A stretch of DNA of 64,000 nt from Larimichthys crocea (GCF_000972845.2 NC_040012.1:11158930-11222929), one strand, 5' to 3'. Positions 1 through 12,690 are shown, counted from the first letter of the stretch. Made by a program: numbers and translations. Notes: a model not told the origin generated them from the letters alone.

Positions 1-600
1 GTGCGCACCATTTCACCGATAGCCTCGACTATGGAGAGATGAGTCACTGGTGAATTATTGTTTACAGCCATTGTAATGCTATGTCTCAGGCATGTATAGT
101 TCTCAGATTTCAATCAAAATTGCCCACCTATGATTACTTTTCATCCTGACTGAAAATATTAATGAGCAGCCATAACCAGTTTCACATTTTAAGTCATCTT
201 TAATAAACTACACAGCAATCATTATCAGTACAAGATCTGTCATCTCGCATTCATTACTGTACATTTTACATGTGATTTTTGCTTGTGTGGACAATTTGCT
301 AATTTTTTTTGTTAAATCCAAAGTTTTGTACAAACTAGTTTTTTGTGTTTTTATGGATTTCTAAAAGTTGATGTTTTTTTATAATTATTTATTTCATGCT
401 ATGTACATATTAGTAAGTAAAAGTATATATTTGCAGAAATACATTTTTTAAACAGTGTTGTGACTTGTAACACTGTAGCCTTTTTACCTCATCTCTGTTT
501 TTTCACTGACTGCACACAGGTACCGTTTGTCTTACTGCCTGTAGTAGATTTCTAAAGTTAACTCTGTAACACCAAAATAAAGCATCATAAACAACCAAAC
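1..600 (+). other. Possible 3' UTR end of an upstream gene
   Basis: This AT-rich stretch has no sustained reading frame. Two frames stay open from base 1 for only 13-16 codons, so a few terminal codons of an upstream gene cannot be excluded. A canonical AATAAA lies at 576-581, followed by a T/GT-rich stretch, as expected at a cleavage site. In other vertebrates the gene upstream of arf1 is a wnt gene, but nothing here identifies one. The assignment is an inference from the poly(A) signal only. Confidence 0.25.
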
Positions 601-3117
601 TGTCTATTTTCTGTGACTGAACTTTACATGTGATTAATTATTTTGTTGATTTCTTATTCATCATACAGCCAAAAATGGACTTGTGCCAACTGACCTCTGA
701 CCTCTGGGGGCTGAGCTGAGGGAAGGCTTGTGGACACAAGTACCAATTATCATACATATAACGTGTCTATATATGTAGCACTTGAATCTAAAGATGACAG
801 CACAATGTGAAATAAATAAGTAACATTATTTTTAATCATGACTTGAAGGTGAAATAGTTGTGGTGATAGTAAGGTAAACTTACACACTGTAATTTTAGAA
901 AACTCTTGCAAATAGACAAATTAGAAAAACATCTTCACCAGTTTGATGCACCAAAACTACCTGACGTCTCCTTAAACTAAAAGTTTTTGAGTTGAGCCTG
1001 TGCTGATACAAAAGACGTGCACAAAACACAACCAAATACAGGAAGGCTGCATTTTGAATCTAAAAAGTGATGCACATGGCTGGGACACACTTGTTATTGC
1101 CATGATTTGTGACTCATCAAGTTATTGTAAGTCAGTGTTTAGTGGTGTTGGGAAATGGGTTAATGAGTTTTCAGTGAGACAAGCATGACTCACCTGTTTA
1201 TCACTTTTTATTGTTCCCTGGAAATAGATTTCGTTTCTGTGTAAAGGGTTTTGGTCTAAACGCTGCTCATGTGTTGTCAGATTGCTTAAGATGTTTTCTT
1301 AATCTGCTTGTGTTTTGTGTATTTGCATGTGTTTTCTAAAGTTGCAATGCTTTGAGCTCTCAGAGCCACTGTAGTAGGGAGATCCAAAGCATGATTGATC
1401 CAGGAGCAACCTAATTGATATACTCTTTGTGACAGTTCTGCAAGTAACAATAGTAGTAGTACTACTTGTCAACAAGAAAATATCAAAATAGAATATCTGT
1501 ATTACAGACCACACTACTGTCACAAAACTCTCAATGACTCTCATGCAGGTACGCTTAGATACCACCATGTAAGGGCCAATGAATGAGCTGCAAGACTGCC
1601 TGATCTGCAGATGAAGGCACTGTTGCACCCAACCACAAATAATAGAGATGCTTTCCACTGATTTCTTTGGCGCAAAACGAAAAATCTAATCACAGTCACA
1701 CACTTAGAATATGGACGAGCTGTCAGTCATGAAGACTAATAGATTTAGGCCATAATACCCAAACGTGGATTTGTCCTAGGACGAAAGAAGAAGAAAATAA
1801 AGCTGGATTAATAATTTGATTCCTTTGACAGAGTGCAGAAACCAGCTGTGCTTTTTGGAAAAACAATAATAACAGAAAAAAGAATCTCAGTGATGAGAGT
1901 TTAGAAATAGATGGAGCTTTGTTGAAGAGAAAGACCTGATCTCAAGATAGATTAGGGGTTGGATGTGAATAGAGCCCACCAGTGCTCCGGCTCAGCCGCT
2001 GGACCCCTGATAGTCTTTGAGCCCTGCAACAATGTCACCACCAGAGGCCAGGTCTCACTGCTATCTAACCCCATTATCTCACAGAAAGATTGATACACAC
2101 CCCCTCCAGAGTGGAAGCACCACAAAAAGTGATACCCTTCCGTTCTCATTCATGTGGATTCATTAGTCTTGCCCACCCCCACATCAAACTATATTTTAAG
2201 CCGTCTTTCCTATGACTAAACCTCATTACTTAGACGTGCTTATTTTCCCAGACATACATAAAAATGCTATGGCATTTAAACCCTGCCTCGTGATGGGAAA
2301 TGAATAAAGACTTGTTGAAGTGTATGAACTCCTGGGAGCCAGCCAGGTTCAGGTTTGGTTTAGTGACTGGGAGGCTGTCAGCAGCTCATTCCACACCTCG
2401 ACCTTTGACACTTTTCACACCATCTGAATGGGAGAAAACAAGTACAAAACATGAAACAGATCACAGGATGGACAGAAACTCCGGCCCTGCAGCAACGCTG
2501 TCTTTTGGCTGAAGGAAATGGGCCCTTCCCTTCAACCAGACCCACCTAGCAGCTTTGTCACCCAAGTGAGATGAACATTGTTAGCAGATAGTTGCCAGAG
2601 GAGGCTACGGCGGCTCCAGTGAGGGAGATGGCATCCTGACTGTGAGAACTTCGACGCGACCAGACTGCAAGAGGCACCACCCAATAACCATATAAATGGG
2701 AGACAATGGGCCTAATTGCAATCAGTGTCCTCTTTTTATTTTATGTCCTGAGTTTCACCCTGACATTCACAAGAAGCCACTGCATGCATCTGAATAAAGC
2801 CATGCTGTTGTGGGCCAGACCGGAGCGACATATATACAGTGGAGTGGTGCAAAGGCCCACACTCAAATGACACGATGCAAATACTCCCACAGAAGTCACA
2901 CTTTGGTTACAGCCAGCTTCTGTTTTGCTCTTCCTGAGGCCTTTTGATGTTTGGCTGAACACAAAAATCTAATGAAACAAGCTGGGATGATTAATGATAC
3001 CTAATATGTTAAATTTTATGTTTTATCTGCATGGAAAAACTTGTAAAAGCAGAGTTTTAATGTCAAAAGATGATGGACTCAGCTGCTCTAATGATCAACA
3101 CTTCAAAATGTGCCTTT
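601..3117. other. Intergenic sequence without recognisable genes
   Basis: Reading frames are short and show no family signature or splice context. Positions 1930-2160 and 2300-2720 are unique in the window and of balanced composition, with few homopolymers, unlike the AT-rich flanks. They could be conserved non-coding elements, but this cannot be judged from one sequence. A motif of about 48 bp at 969-1016 recurs at 6064-6112. Confidence 0.5.
969..1016 (+). repeat. Short dispersed repeat, copy 1
   Basis: The stretch beginning CCTTAAACT and containing GAGTTGAGCCTGTGCT recurs at 6064-6112 in the same orientation with scattered substitutions. It is probably the remnant of an interspersed element. 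The family was not identified. Confidence 0.5.
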
Positions 3118-3713
3118 AAAGAATGTGATTCTCAAAGCTCTTCTTGTTTATAGGTCATGCAAAGCAAAGGTGATGGACCAAAAATAAGGAGGGGAATGCA
3201 GTGTGTGGGCATTTTATTATGTAACTAACTTTGAAGCCAGTCTTTTGATGTCTTTGTGCTCTTCTGTCTGAAATTACATCACTCCCCTTGATTCAGTACA
3301 TGTCTTTAACACACTGAATCCATTGGGAAGTCCAGGTCAAGATTAGTAAAATTGTTGTATGAATATTCCATGAAACATTGTCACTGCCACAGTTTGAACA
3401 AACTAACTATTATCCAAGTATTTTGCTTTATTAGTCCTGTTTTTATATGGCCTGTAAGTGATAATATTTCTCACTTCTATTTTCTAAATAAATAGATCCT
3501 GACAGCACTCACACCTTCACCCAACACTTCAGACACTAAATTCTAACTTAAGATTCACCATTGTGTTGTTTGTCACACAATACTAATCACGTTTTTGCCA
3601 CTTTTGGATAAATATTAGACACAGACAAAATAATCTTCCACAGATAACTCAGTGCACTGACACAAAATAAACCTTTCTCTAATGGCTGTGTTGAAACATC
3701 TTAACATCTGCAG
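3118..3713 (+). repeat. 596-bp direct repeat, copy A
   Basis: This block matches 12691-13286 in the same orientation almost base for base, with scattered substitutions and a few small gaps. Similarity begins at AAAGAATGTGATTCTC and fades after the TAACATCTGCA region. It has no open frame, no obvious terminal inverted repeats and no simple tail. It could be a non-autonomous element, a solo LTR-like unit or a local segmental duplication. Confidence 0.85.
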
Positions 3714-4500
3714 CAATCATGGCATTATGTTTTCTCTTTTACAGCCAGGGAGGGGAACGTGTGAAGTATGTCACCTGCCTTGAATGAGGATGATGGGTTA
3801 TCTGCAAGATTTCTAAAGAGCACAACCATCATCAGAAGAGATGCGACACCTGTAAAGCAGCCTTATCCTCTTTTGAAGTGCCTGTTTGTATTGTTGAAGG
3901 CAACAAAGGAATTTTGCCACCTCTGTACTTACAAGAGAACATTAGTCAAACTGGGGAGATAACAAGGAGGGAAGGGGGGGTTGATATGGGAGACATACTA
4001 ATGCACAGTCTACGTGTGTGTGTGTGTGTGTGTGTGTGTTTGCACATGTGTGTGTGTGCATTTGATTACCACACTGACTCTTCAGTTTAAGGAAGAGTTT
4101 CAGGGAAGCCCTCTGTGTTCAGGTATGCTTCTGTAAGATGTGGTCTGGTAGTGGTGGTGGTGGTGGTGGGGTGCTGAGCCTGGAGGTTGACAAGGGGTCA
4201 TCATTCAGATCAATGTGGGCTGGGGTTGTAGAAGGGAGGAGGAGGCAGACATGATCACTCATTAGTCACCTTTTCACCTTTTTGTAGCTCAAAGCGGTTC
4301 AGCAGGTAGGATGAGCATGCACGTACTTCAAGAAGCAGTTTCAGTCAGATTCATTAATACTCCTATATTATAATATTAAAATTATTCTGACATCTCTCTG
4401 GTCTCTAATCTAAGTGATAAGGATTCAATATTTATTCTGCTCCTATGATATATGCTCCATGAAAACACTATTATATAATAGTTATATAGTATGCCTGAAA
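3714..4500. other. Intergenic spacer with (GT)n and (GGT)n tracts
   Basis: No coding signal is seen. A (GT)n tract runs from about 4013 to 4058 and a (GGT)n tract from 4149 to 4170. The rest is unique, moderately AT-rich sequence. Confidence 0.6.
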
Positions 4501-5150
4501 GCGCACAATATATGTTATCCACCACACTTCTTCCGCTTAATATTATTCTTACGACATTTTTTTGGCTCGCTTCTCCTCCCAGAGTTTTTGTAGCACAAAC
4601 ACAAAACAGGTATCAAAACGTGCGGCTCGGCCGAAAATCGCCAAAAACCACGGCAAAAAAATGAATGGGTGTGTATTGCGAGAATTTTCGAGAGCTAGAG
4701 TGAGTGATGTCATCGCTAGAGTGGAGAGGGAGAGGAAAATTTGTCTAAAAATAAATTCGTAAACTGCGATTGTGGCCACAAATGTCAAGCTACAGAAATC
4801 ATTTATAGCTAGAAACGTAGGAAAATTTGTTGTCTCACTCACATTCGCCTGCTAAAGCTGTCAGATATATAGTTTTGGCGGGAGACGCAAAGATGCGGCA
4901 GCAACACCCATCGACAGCCTCATAGACTGCCATGTTAAAAAGGCGGAAAATTTTCTGGAGGAAAGCAGAAGTAACGTTTCTCTGAATTGCTGTAGATGGC
5001 ACATTTCTTCATTTATCGACACAAAACGACTATGTAGACATTCAGGAAGGACTCAGGATGCTTAAAGTTAAGCCGGTTCAATGATTGGAAATACGGTTTG
5101 GCCAGAGATCCTTCCTGTTCGAGGGATGGTCTCAGCATTTTCTCTCTCTT
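4501..5150. other. CpG-containing block, possible old mobile element
   Basis: This block differs from its AT-rich flanks: it carries many CpGs (GCGGCTCGGCCG, GGCGGGAGACGC) and no sustained frame. The abrupt compositional change suggests an inserted element. I could not define termini or a target-site duplication, so this stays tentative. Confidence 0.3.
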
Positions 5151-5218
5151 TCTGTCAGCATTCCCAACCGACATTCTAACAGGTGCAGTAACTGCTCTGC
5201 TGATTAGAGTTGGTCCTG

Positions 5219-5231
5219 GTTGCTCGGCAAC
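5219..5231. promoter_or_regulatory. RFX-like palindromic X-box, site 1
   Basis: GTTGCTCGGCAAC is an imperfect palindrome resembling the X-box bound by RFX factors. An almost identical site with the same flank (AACCT-AAGCCTGCCT) occurs 312 bp downstream at 5531-5543. The match is visible; binding is inferred. Confidence 0.35.
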
Positions 5232-5369
5232 CTTAAGCCTGCCTGAAGGAGGATAGGGGGGAGGGGCCGGCAGGCAGAAGCCGAGCGGCGGCCATATTAG
5301 CAGTGATTGGCACTTAATTTGAACTTGTCTGTCTAAAATGACAGACAGAGACAGCAGAGCAGCTAGCGA

Positions 5370-5465
5370 AGGAGGGAAGGAAGTAAGTAAGTAAGTAAGG
5401 AAGGAAGGAAGAAAGGAAGGAAGGAAGGAAGGGAAAAAAAAACGATGGAAGGAAGGAAGGAAAAA
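5370..5465. repeat. Purine-rich (AAGT)n/(GGAA)n microsatellite
   Basis: Tandem AAGT units pass into GGAA units, interrupted by a short A tract. It lies between the two RFX-like palindromes. Confidence 0.85.
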
Positions 5466-5530
5466 ATGACATGTTAAAAATGACTATTTGAGGTGTGCTT
5501 TTTGAATGACCTGACCTGCAGCTCACCCTG

Positions 5531-5543
5531 GTTGCTTGGCAAC
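5531..5543. promoter_or_regulatory. RFX-like palindromic X-box, site 2
   Basis: GTTGCTTGGCAAC has the same flanking AACCTCAAGCCTGCCT as site 1 at 5219. The pair looks like a local duplication of about 30 bp around a microsatellite. Confidence 0.35.
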
Positions 5544-5668
5544 CTCAAGCCTGCCTTTGACTAACTTTTTTGAAATATCTGTATGATATCAATGACTATC
5601 AAGACTACATTTTCAATGTCGGCCCTTTTATCCTTGTCTCTCACAGACACAAACACAGACACATAGAT

Positions 5669-5672
<4 letters not shown>

Positions 5673-5717
<45 letters not shown>
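5673..5717. repeat. (GACA)n microsatellite
   Basis: About eleven uninterrupted tetranucleotide units pass into ACAC dinucleotides. The repeat creates spurious open frames on both strands. Confidence 0.95.
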
Positions 5718-5779
5718 CACACAGACAGGACAAGCACACATGCATGCACACACACACAAACAGGACAAGTCTTTCAAAA

Positions 5780-7545
5780 TAAGAGTCCCTTCAAAATAAT
5801 TGAAAAAGCAATGATGACACAGCTTGTTGTATTAATACTGAATTTACTGAGCAGTGTCAGTAATAATGTATGGGGGCAACGAGGCCAGAGTCAGGCACAC
5901 TCAAAATTTCTTTAGAAATTTTCTAGTTACGTGTTATTATTACAAACTTATGGGTAAGTTGCTCATGGACAGGGTCTGCCTGTGACTTCTTAGAGCCCTA
6001 TAGAGAGATTTTATTGCATGGGTTCAAACCATGTTTTAAGTGTATTCAAATCTACATGACAATTCCTTAAACTGAAGGTTTTTAGAGTTGAGCCTGTGCT
6101 ACTACACAAGACTCACAGTGAAGTAATCTATTTTTAATTTCTTGTTTTCTCCTAAAAAATCACCACTAAACCAATCAATGAAAAAATAATCATAGCATGG
6201 ATGATAAATACTGAAATGGTCCGAATGACAACTTGACAACTTGACAAGTACATTCATTCAAGTATCACTAAGTATAACTTCGAGGCACTTGAGTTTTTCC
6301 ATTTTATGCAACTTTATACTTTACAGCACTACATCTCAGAGGCAAGTATTGTACATTTTCAGATTACAGTTTTTCAAATCCTTCCTCTCCAGTAAAGTCA
6401 AGTATATCAAGTTTTCCTTGAGTTGAGATAATTCCCAACTTCCTAAGTAGCTGTTTAAAACTATTTAAAACCTCCTTATGGATTAGCTTTAAAATGTTGA
6501 TTGTGACATTGTCACAAAGCTCCAAGAAAACAGGTCTGTTTTTCTGAGCTCATGGAAAGCTTACTCTTTTAGAGTACGCGGCTCTCAGCGGTATCAGTAG
6601 TGCTACAAAGATTTGAAGATCAAATAGAATATCATGTATCGCTGTACATTAAACTAGAATATATAAAACATTTCAAATTAACTCAACCTTAAACAACTAC
6701 AGAAGTAAAGTACAGTATGTACAAAGATCATTTTTCTGCATAATGAGTACTTTTTAGATACTTTAAGTACATTTTGCTGATAATACTTACATATTTTTAC
6801 TTAATTAAAGTTCTGAATGCAGAACTTTTACTTGTAGCTGAGTATTTTTACAAAGAGATATTAGTACTTTTACTTAAGCAAAAGATCTGAATACTTATTG
6901 CACTACTGAGTATTTCTGTGTAGCAGCAAGGGAAAGAGGTATTAAGAAGAATAGTGATGACTGACGGTGTCAGGACACAGTCAGCCTCAGTTCACACTCA
7001 GCATTTATGAAGTGTCAGTGTCAGTGTAATCATTATTTTATACATGTGCAGTCATCTGACCACCATTTTGATTGTCTGGTCTCTTCACTGTGAAACATTT
7101 TCAAATCAATCAAAAAATGTTCAAGTTAAACACTGAAAACAACAATGCCATTATTTGTTAGTTTGTCAGTCACATGTACTTTAATCATCTAAGCATATTC
7201 AAGCATCATCAGAGATGGAAAAATAAAACTTGCGAAACAGCTTAACAACAGAACTTGTGTGTTAATTGAGTAACACAGAACTATTCCACACTAATATTCT
7301 ATTCCAATTTCCCATTTGGTTTCTATGCATTTTTCCATACAGTAGTTCAAATTGGGTAGGATCTCTCCTAGTATTTGGTTTAATGCAAATTGGTAAATGC
7401 TAGAATAAAATATTACCTTAATGTATGTGTTCACAAACTTTTTTTTATTGTGTATCCAGGTTTTTTTTTTTTAAGTTCCATTCCCGATGATCGAAAACAT
7501 CGGCTTATTGTGGACAGAAGATCAAAATGAAGGTAGAAAAAAAAA
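5780..7545. other. AT-rich intergenic sequence
   Basis: No gene-like frame is seen. The stretch holds the second copy of a short dispersed repeat (6064-6112), a run at about 6600-6910 rich in AGTACTTTTACTT-like words as in degraded fish repeats, and poly(T)/(GAAA) tracts near 7440-7555. Confidence 0.5.
6064..6112 (+). repeat. Short dispersed repeat, copy 2
   Basis: This matches 969-1016 in direct orientation: CCTTAAACTGAAGG followed by GAGTTGAGCCTGTGCT. It is too short and diverged to classify. Confidence 0.5.
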
Positions 7546-7554
7546 AAGAAAGAA

Positions 7555-8540
7555 AGATGCATGTCCAAATTCATCCGCATTATTGTGGACATGTCCAGAG
7601 TGAGTGAGATTGGGTATATCAATTACAAGGTGGCTAGCAGGGGAGAGGAGCGGGGTTATCATTAGCAGGGACTGGCGCTGGCCTCTGGTAGTTCCAGTAA
7701 TTACCTCACAAAGGGTGGTGCTTGCCTTCCCACTGCTTTTCCCACACTGCACTGCAGGCTCAGAATTCCAATCGGCCCCAGACCTGCAATCTCCTCGGTT
7801 TTAGACAGCAAATTACTGACAAGTCCCATTCTTCACAGCACTGTAATTGCTTTTTAGTGCTGTTTTTATTGAGGCAACCCCAACCCCCTTGCCCTTCCCT
7901 CAATAAAGCTAAGTCAGGGAAGGGGCGAAGGGTTAATATAGATAACATTAGTACCTAATTGGAAGGTCTCGGACCCCAGGAAAGTTCTGCCATTTTTTAA
8001 AAACTCTTAGCAGTTCTGGAGCGGACATAACTTTGTGTTTCTGTATTAGATCTATTTTGGAGTGATCAAGAAAGTTTTCTTTGAAATGTATAGCTAATTA
8101 GTTTCGATATTCGTTATGATGATACGTGCAAACTCTGCAATACTGCTTCCGCGTATGTCTGCTCCACAGACGTGATATCATTAAGGCTCTTCACATCCCA
8201 TACAAAGAGAGGCACTGAGCATCTTGGCTACTCTACGACTTAAATCACTTCGTGTTGTCTTTCCCACCCCTGCGCATTACTCTCTCAATCTATTACTTTG
8301 TGGAAATCATTAGTCTCCATGTCAATACAAGCTCAGAGCAGAGAAAACATCTCATTATGGGACTTAAAGAGATCCGTAGCATTCTTGGCTCTGTCAAGCT
8401 GTTCTTCCTTTCTTCAATATAGTTACTTTCTTTTCACTCGGAGGACAAATTCTCAACGTTCCAATGCCGGACAACCAAACAGTTACCATTTGAAATGGGG
8501 AAAAAGAGAAAGAATGGAAAATGGCTGAGGGATTAGAGGA
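7555..8540. promoter_or_regulatory. Candidate conserved non-coding / enhancer block
   Basis: Nearly 1 kb of unique sequence of balanced composition lies inside an AT-rich intergenic region. It has several TAATTA/CTAATTAG-type homeodomain cores (for example around 7700, 7960 and 8095) and GATA words, but no coding frame. Developmental-gene neighbourhoods in fish often hold such elements. The call rests on composition and motifs only; alignment to other fish would decide it. Confidence 0.3.
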
Positions 8541-9039
8541 TCTAAACAGGATAAAGGGATAGGAGATTCTTGGTGTGATCTAGTTTAGTTTGAAAGATGG
8601 AGAGTCTTAACAAGGATTTGAGACTTTAGAATTCATTGTGCCATTATTTCCATCCAGTGCAGTTTCAGCTAAATTGTTTGCCATTTTGTGGCCCTTTACA
8701 AGCCCATAGTTCTTCACATCTTTACATTAAAGTGTAGGCAAAATATTTATAATTATTGTGACATGATGTGATAATTAATTGATCATTTTATTCAGATGTA
8801 TAACCATTCCAGTTTGTTTCCCAGATATATGTTGCTAGATTTTATCTGGATGTGCACAAAATGTATTTGAGCTGTGGGAAACATCATTGCAACTTCACCT
8901 TCAAGGGATTTTTTTCTTGTTTAAACCGAACACAAAGATATCATAAGGAAAATATCAAATAAAGAATAAAATGTATAATGCAAACATGAGTTAAATATGG
9001 TTTAAATGCTGCTCTACACACACTCCTGTTTTCTGTCCA

Positions 9040-9320
9040 TGCATGAGACACGATTACATCCGGGCTTTATCAGCGGAGCAGCCCTAGGGCTACAACCTGC
9101 AATTGACTCGGGTAGCAACCTAATTCGCCTGTGCCTTTATGTGTCCATCTCCCTGTCAGTTTGAGCAGGTTGACACCTCTGACCCTGTCAGGGTGTCAAA
9201 TAGCTTGTCAGAGGTCTTCAATAAAGTACAATGACAAGCCCTCTAATGCATCACCACACGAGTTCTAGCCAGAAATGAGAGGCTGTAGTCTTTCCAGCCT
9301 TAAGGCAGACAGGTGCGCTG
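9040..9320. promoter_or_regulatory. Candidate conserved non-coding block with a hairpin
   Basis: This unique, GC-balanced stretch contains a near-perfect inverted repeat at 9170-9199, with TTGACACC and CTGAC arms around a 3-nt loop. No gene frame is present. A regulatory role is an inference. Confidence 0.3.
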
Positions 9321-9599
9321 TCAAGCAACACACACACCAAACACACACACCAATCACACACACACACAAAGAAGTCCTCCCTATCAAAGCAATGACCAGT
9401 AGTACAACAGTATAGTATAATATCGATGACACTGTTTACATGTTAAATATCCACGTGAACATTTTTGAAGTAAACAAAACAGCACGATATTAAGGAGGAA
9501 TGATCAGTTGTCAGAATTCTCATCATGTTTCTTGGCCTGTGATGAACACACTTGGACGCAATGTTTAACATGCTTCCAAATTCATTATTGAATCACTTA

Positions 9600-11345
9600 A
9601 GGATTATCTTTGAGGGGCTTACGTAACCAAGAGAGATCAGTTGTCAGTAGCAATAAAAAACACCCTACCTGGACCACCTTGGGAGCATGTAAGGCCTGTC
9701 ACCATTAGGGCCTCTCTAAAGGGCCCACAGGGCCACTTACAATCAACTTATCAATGTCATGGATGCCTGAATGTTGGAAGAATGAGACAAAACTGTGTTA
9801 CAAATCCTTGGCATCAACATGACAAGTGAAAAATCCCAAATGCCAAATCTGGACACCTACCTGGTTTTGATGCCACTGGTTTTGGTTGGTGCTGGTTGTC
9901 CTCAAGGCCCTGCTTCGACATGCTGTGCATTCCAACCAATTATCTACCCCAAGGTGCAACAGGTTCACACTTTAATCTTTGATGCCTTTTCCAATGGGAT
10001 ATAGCTGGATTTAAAACAGGGAACAGGGGTGGGACAACCCTTAAAAACCTGTATACATAGCAAACATGAATCAACTTCAAACCAACCCACTGAGGGAAAC
10101 AAAAAAGTCTTTCAAAGAAATACCTTTATCCTCACTATTGTTTCATCTTGCAATGGCTCGTCATAGCCCATGTGGATGGTTGAAGCAAGTTTCAAAGACA
10201 GAGGAGCCGATGTAGCATCAAATATTACACCTTCTATGAACCCAAAGGACATTTGGCTGGAGGAGGTGGTGAAATGCCCTAAATGTAGGTCATGTAAAGG
10301 GTGCTGAGAATTTGAAAAAATAGAGCATGGTAACCTCACGTCCAACCGAGTCATCCTTTACCAGGAAATCCAGTTCCCTGGCATGGACGTTGTGTTCTAT
10401 GTGTACCCTTACACCTTGCCAGTATATCCACATCCTGCAAGTGAGCCATTCCCATTCTTAATGGATCCCCCCTTCCCACACCAGAGGCCCCCATGTCCTT
10501 TCTGAAGAAGTGCGTCCCTGAAGAGCTTGTCTCAACCATCTGTCACGGATGTCCCAGGACATCTCCCATCAACCCCAATGGCTCCCACATACACTAGAGC
10601 AGACGTCATTACAAGAGTTACTAGTATTTGAATTGCATCATATGTACAGTGGCACAATCTTCAATGTTTTTTGGCACCAACGATGATGAAATTTGTATTG
10701 CACAAGTCTGGTTAATGCAAAAGAGGCATGGCTTATGAACTACATCATCTTTCATTTTCTTGCTGTCCAAAGTTATGGTTTGCTATGCATTTCATACACT
10801 TAATTGCCATCCAATTTGATCACCTCATTGCCTTTGTTTCCATAAACCGTGCTGTCAAAATACATGAGAACCATCTTCATGCAGTAATGACTCAATATGG
10901 AATCAAACATTTCCGCATGTACCCGGGGCGGAGTGCAAAATGTTATGTAAATCCCCTTAACGACCTTTTCAGGCTGTCGACAATCACCATACAAAGGTGA
11001 TTGGCAGCCGACACTGGTGCACATTTATCCTTTTGCCCCAGCCTGTCTCTCTCTGTAGCGCCCCCTACTGTGAGAGGCGTGGGGTAGGGTGCCCAATGGC
11101 ACTTGTTGCCAATGGATAAAGCCAGCATGGATCCTCTCATGGCAACGATGCTGGTCGTTGTAATAATGTTCGGTTTGTTTCCTGCTTCACACCTCCTTTG
11201 GGATTTTGCCCGACCTATAATCCAGTACATGAGACGCAGAGGGAGGCATCCCATGCCTGTCCACCCGAGTTCCAGCACTGCTTAGCCCAAACCAGCCCCT
11301 TTGTACGATTCACACAGCAGTCTATTGGTTGCCTGTGGGCCATTT
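9600..11345. other. Unclassified region, possible decayed element or pseudogene
   Basis: This stretch has higher GC than its surroundings and several short frames on both strands (such as 9641-9829, 10112-10354 and 11103-11285), each broken by stops. I tried reading the frames as one disrupted protein and recognised no family. It could be the relic of a mobile element or processed gene, or non-coding sequence. A CTCF-like motif lies at 11058-11071. Confidence 0.3.
11058..11071 (-). promoter_or_regulatory. CTCF-like motif
   Basis: On the minus strand the bases read ACAGTAGGGGGCGC, which agree with the CTCF core consensus CCASYAGRKGGCRS at 13 of 14 positions by eye. It lies in the gene-poor interval left of arf1, where an insulator would be plausible. 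Occupancy is unknown. Confidence 0.35.
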
Positions 11346-11510
11346 CATAATGTGAGTCTATTATCATGATTATTATGATTATTGAAACAACACACTATAT
11401 ACAGAAACTCCAATTTCCTCTAAAGTTCTTTAACATAATGTGAGGGCTCACAAAACTGAAGATAACACTTATTTCGTATACATACACACTTATGCGTACA
11501 TTCGCATTCT

Positions 11511-11562
11511 CTCTCTCTCACACACACACACACGCACGCACACACACACACACACACACACC
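11511..11562. repeat. (TC)n/(AC)n microsatellite
   Basis: A short TC run passes into CA dinucleotides with a few CACG interruptions. Confidence 0.9.
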
Positions 11563-11599
11563 AGATCAGCATTCCCAAGCCCCTTACTGAGCGTTTTTA

Positions 11600-12690
11600 T
11601 CCTTGCTAGGCCTCGTCTCAGAGGGGAGTAAGGCCCCTACTGAGAACCTTACCCACTTCCTACTGCGAAGCCTGTTTGGCTCCTTGGCAGGCCTCCTCCA
11701 TTCACAAACTACAAGCCTCATCAGCCTTAAATTTACTTTGATTTGGGCATGACTGACTCAGCGACTTGGATAACATCTCTCAGGTGATAATGTAGTACGT
11801 ATACATTGGCCATTGATTTTCCAAAAGCATATTTTACCTGCAGAAAAGGGGGTTACTTCTTTGAAAATCCCAAGAGTCCTACTGTAGCGGTCCCCTCTGG
11901 GGTCACAGCCCCTAGGTGGGGATAGGTGTTCTGGGGACACATTTAACACAAATAAAGAAGGGATTTAAAGAAAAAAAAGTGTGTCTGCGTGTGCGAATGT
12001 TTGTGCTTGTGTGGGAGAAAGTTGTTAAGCGTGTATACAAGCGGTGCCATCGCAATTTGTTTGTGTTTGTGTGTTTGTTCGTGTGTTTGGGGGGTGGGTG
12101 GGTGGGGGGGTGTAATATATACACCCCCTACTGTCCTATTTCTAGTCCTCTGTCCACACATCACAGCTGTCAGTATCTAGTGAGATATGAAGCCGAAAAG
12201 GGGAAAGGAAGAACGAGGAGAGCCCTTCAAATGGATATTACTGTTGCGTTTGCCTGTTGAGCATGGAAAGGTGGATTTAGCCTTACCCCTAGGATCGTAA
12301 CTGTATCTTCGGCTCACTACAGGGTACGTTATGAATGTATATTATGATAATGTCAACCCAATAAAATCTGTTTTTTATTTATTTATTTTTTGCAAAGAAA
12401 TTTTTTTTAAAATCTAAAAGGGAGTCAACTACTATAAGAGATATTCTTTATTGTGGAGATTATCCAGCAGATCACTGAGCATTATGTCGGTTTCATGTAT
12501 CTCATTTGAGTTCAAAGTGAAAATCTTAGAGGAAAACAATAACAATTTGTCTACAAGGGTTTTCAGCCTGTGGGCATAATATTCCAGAAAAGGGATTATC
12601 TCAGATTTCAGATATGTGAACTGGCTACAGCAGAAGAAACGGCAGTTATAAAAGATGATTTTGACAGGTTTCATCGCACGTGTTTGCCCT
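11600..12690. other. Intergenic sequence
   Basis: No supported gene. A GT/G-rich tract at 11975-12120 produces low-complexity frames on both strands. An 80-codon minus-strand frame at 12432-12674 has no recognisable domain and sits next to the 596-bp repeat. Confidence 0.5.

Noticed and set aside
4013..4090. Cysteine/valine-rich frame
   Set aside because: Produced by the (GT)n microsatellite; the same applies to frames over (AC)n at 14341 and (GACA)n at 5673.
12432..12674. 80-codon minus-strand frame
   Set aside because: AT-rich with no recognised family and no start or promoter context; adjacent to an anonymous repeat.
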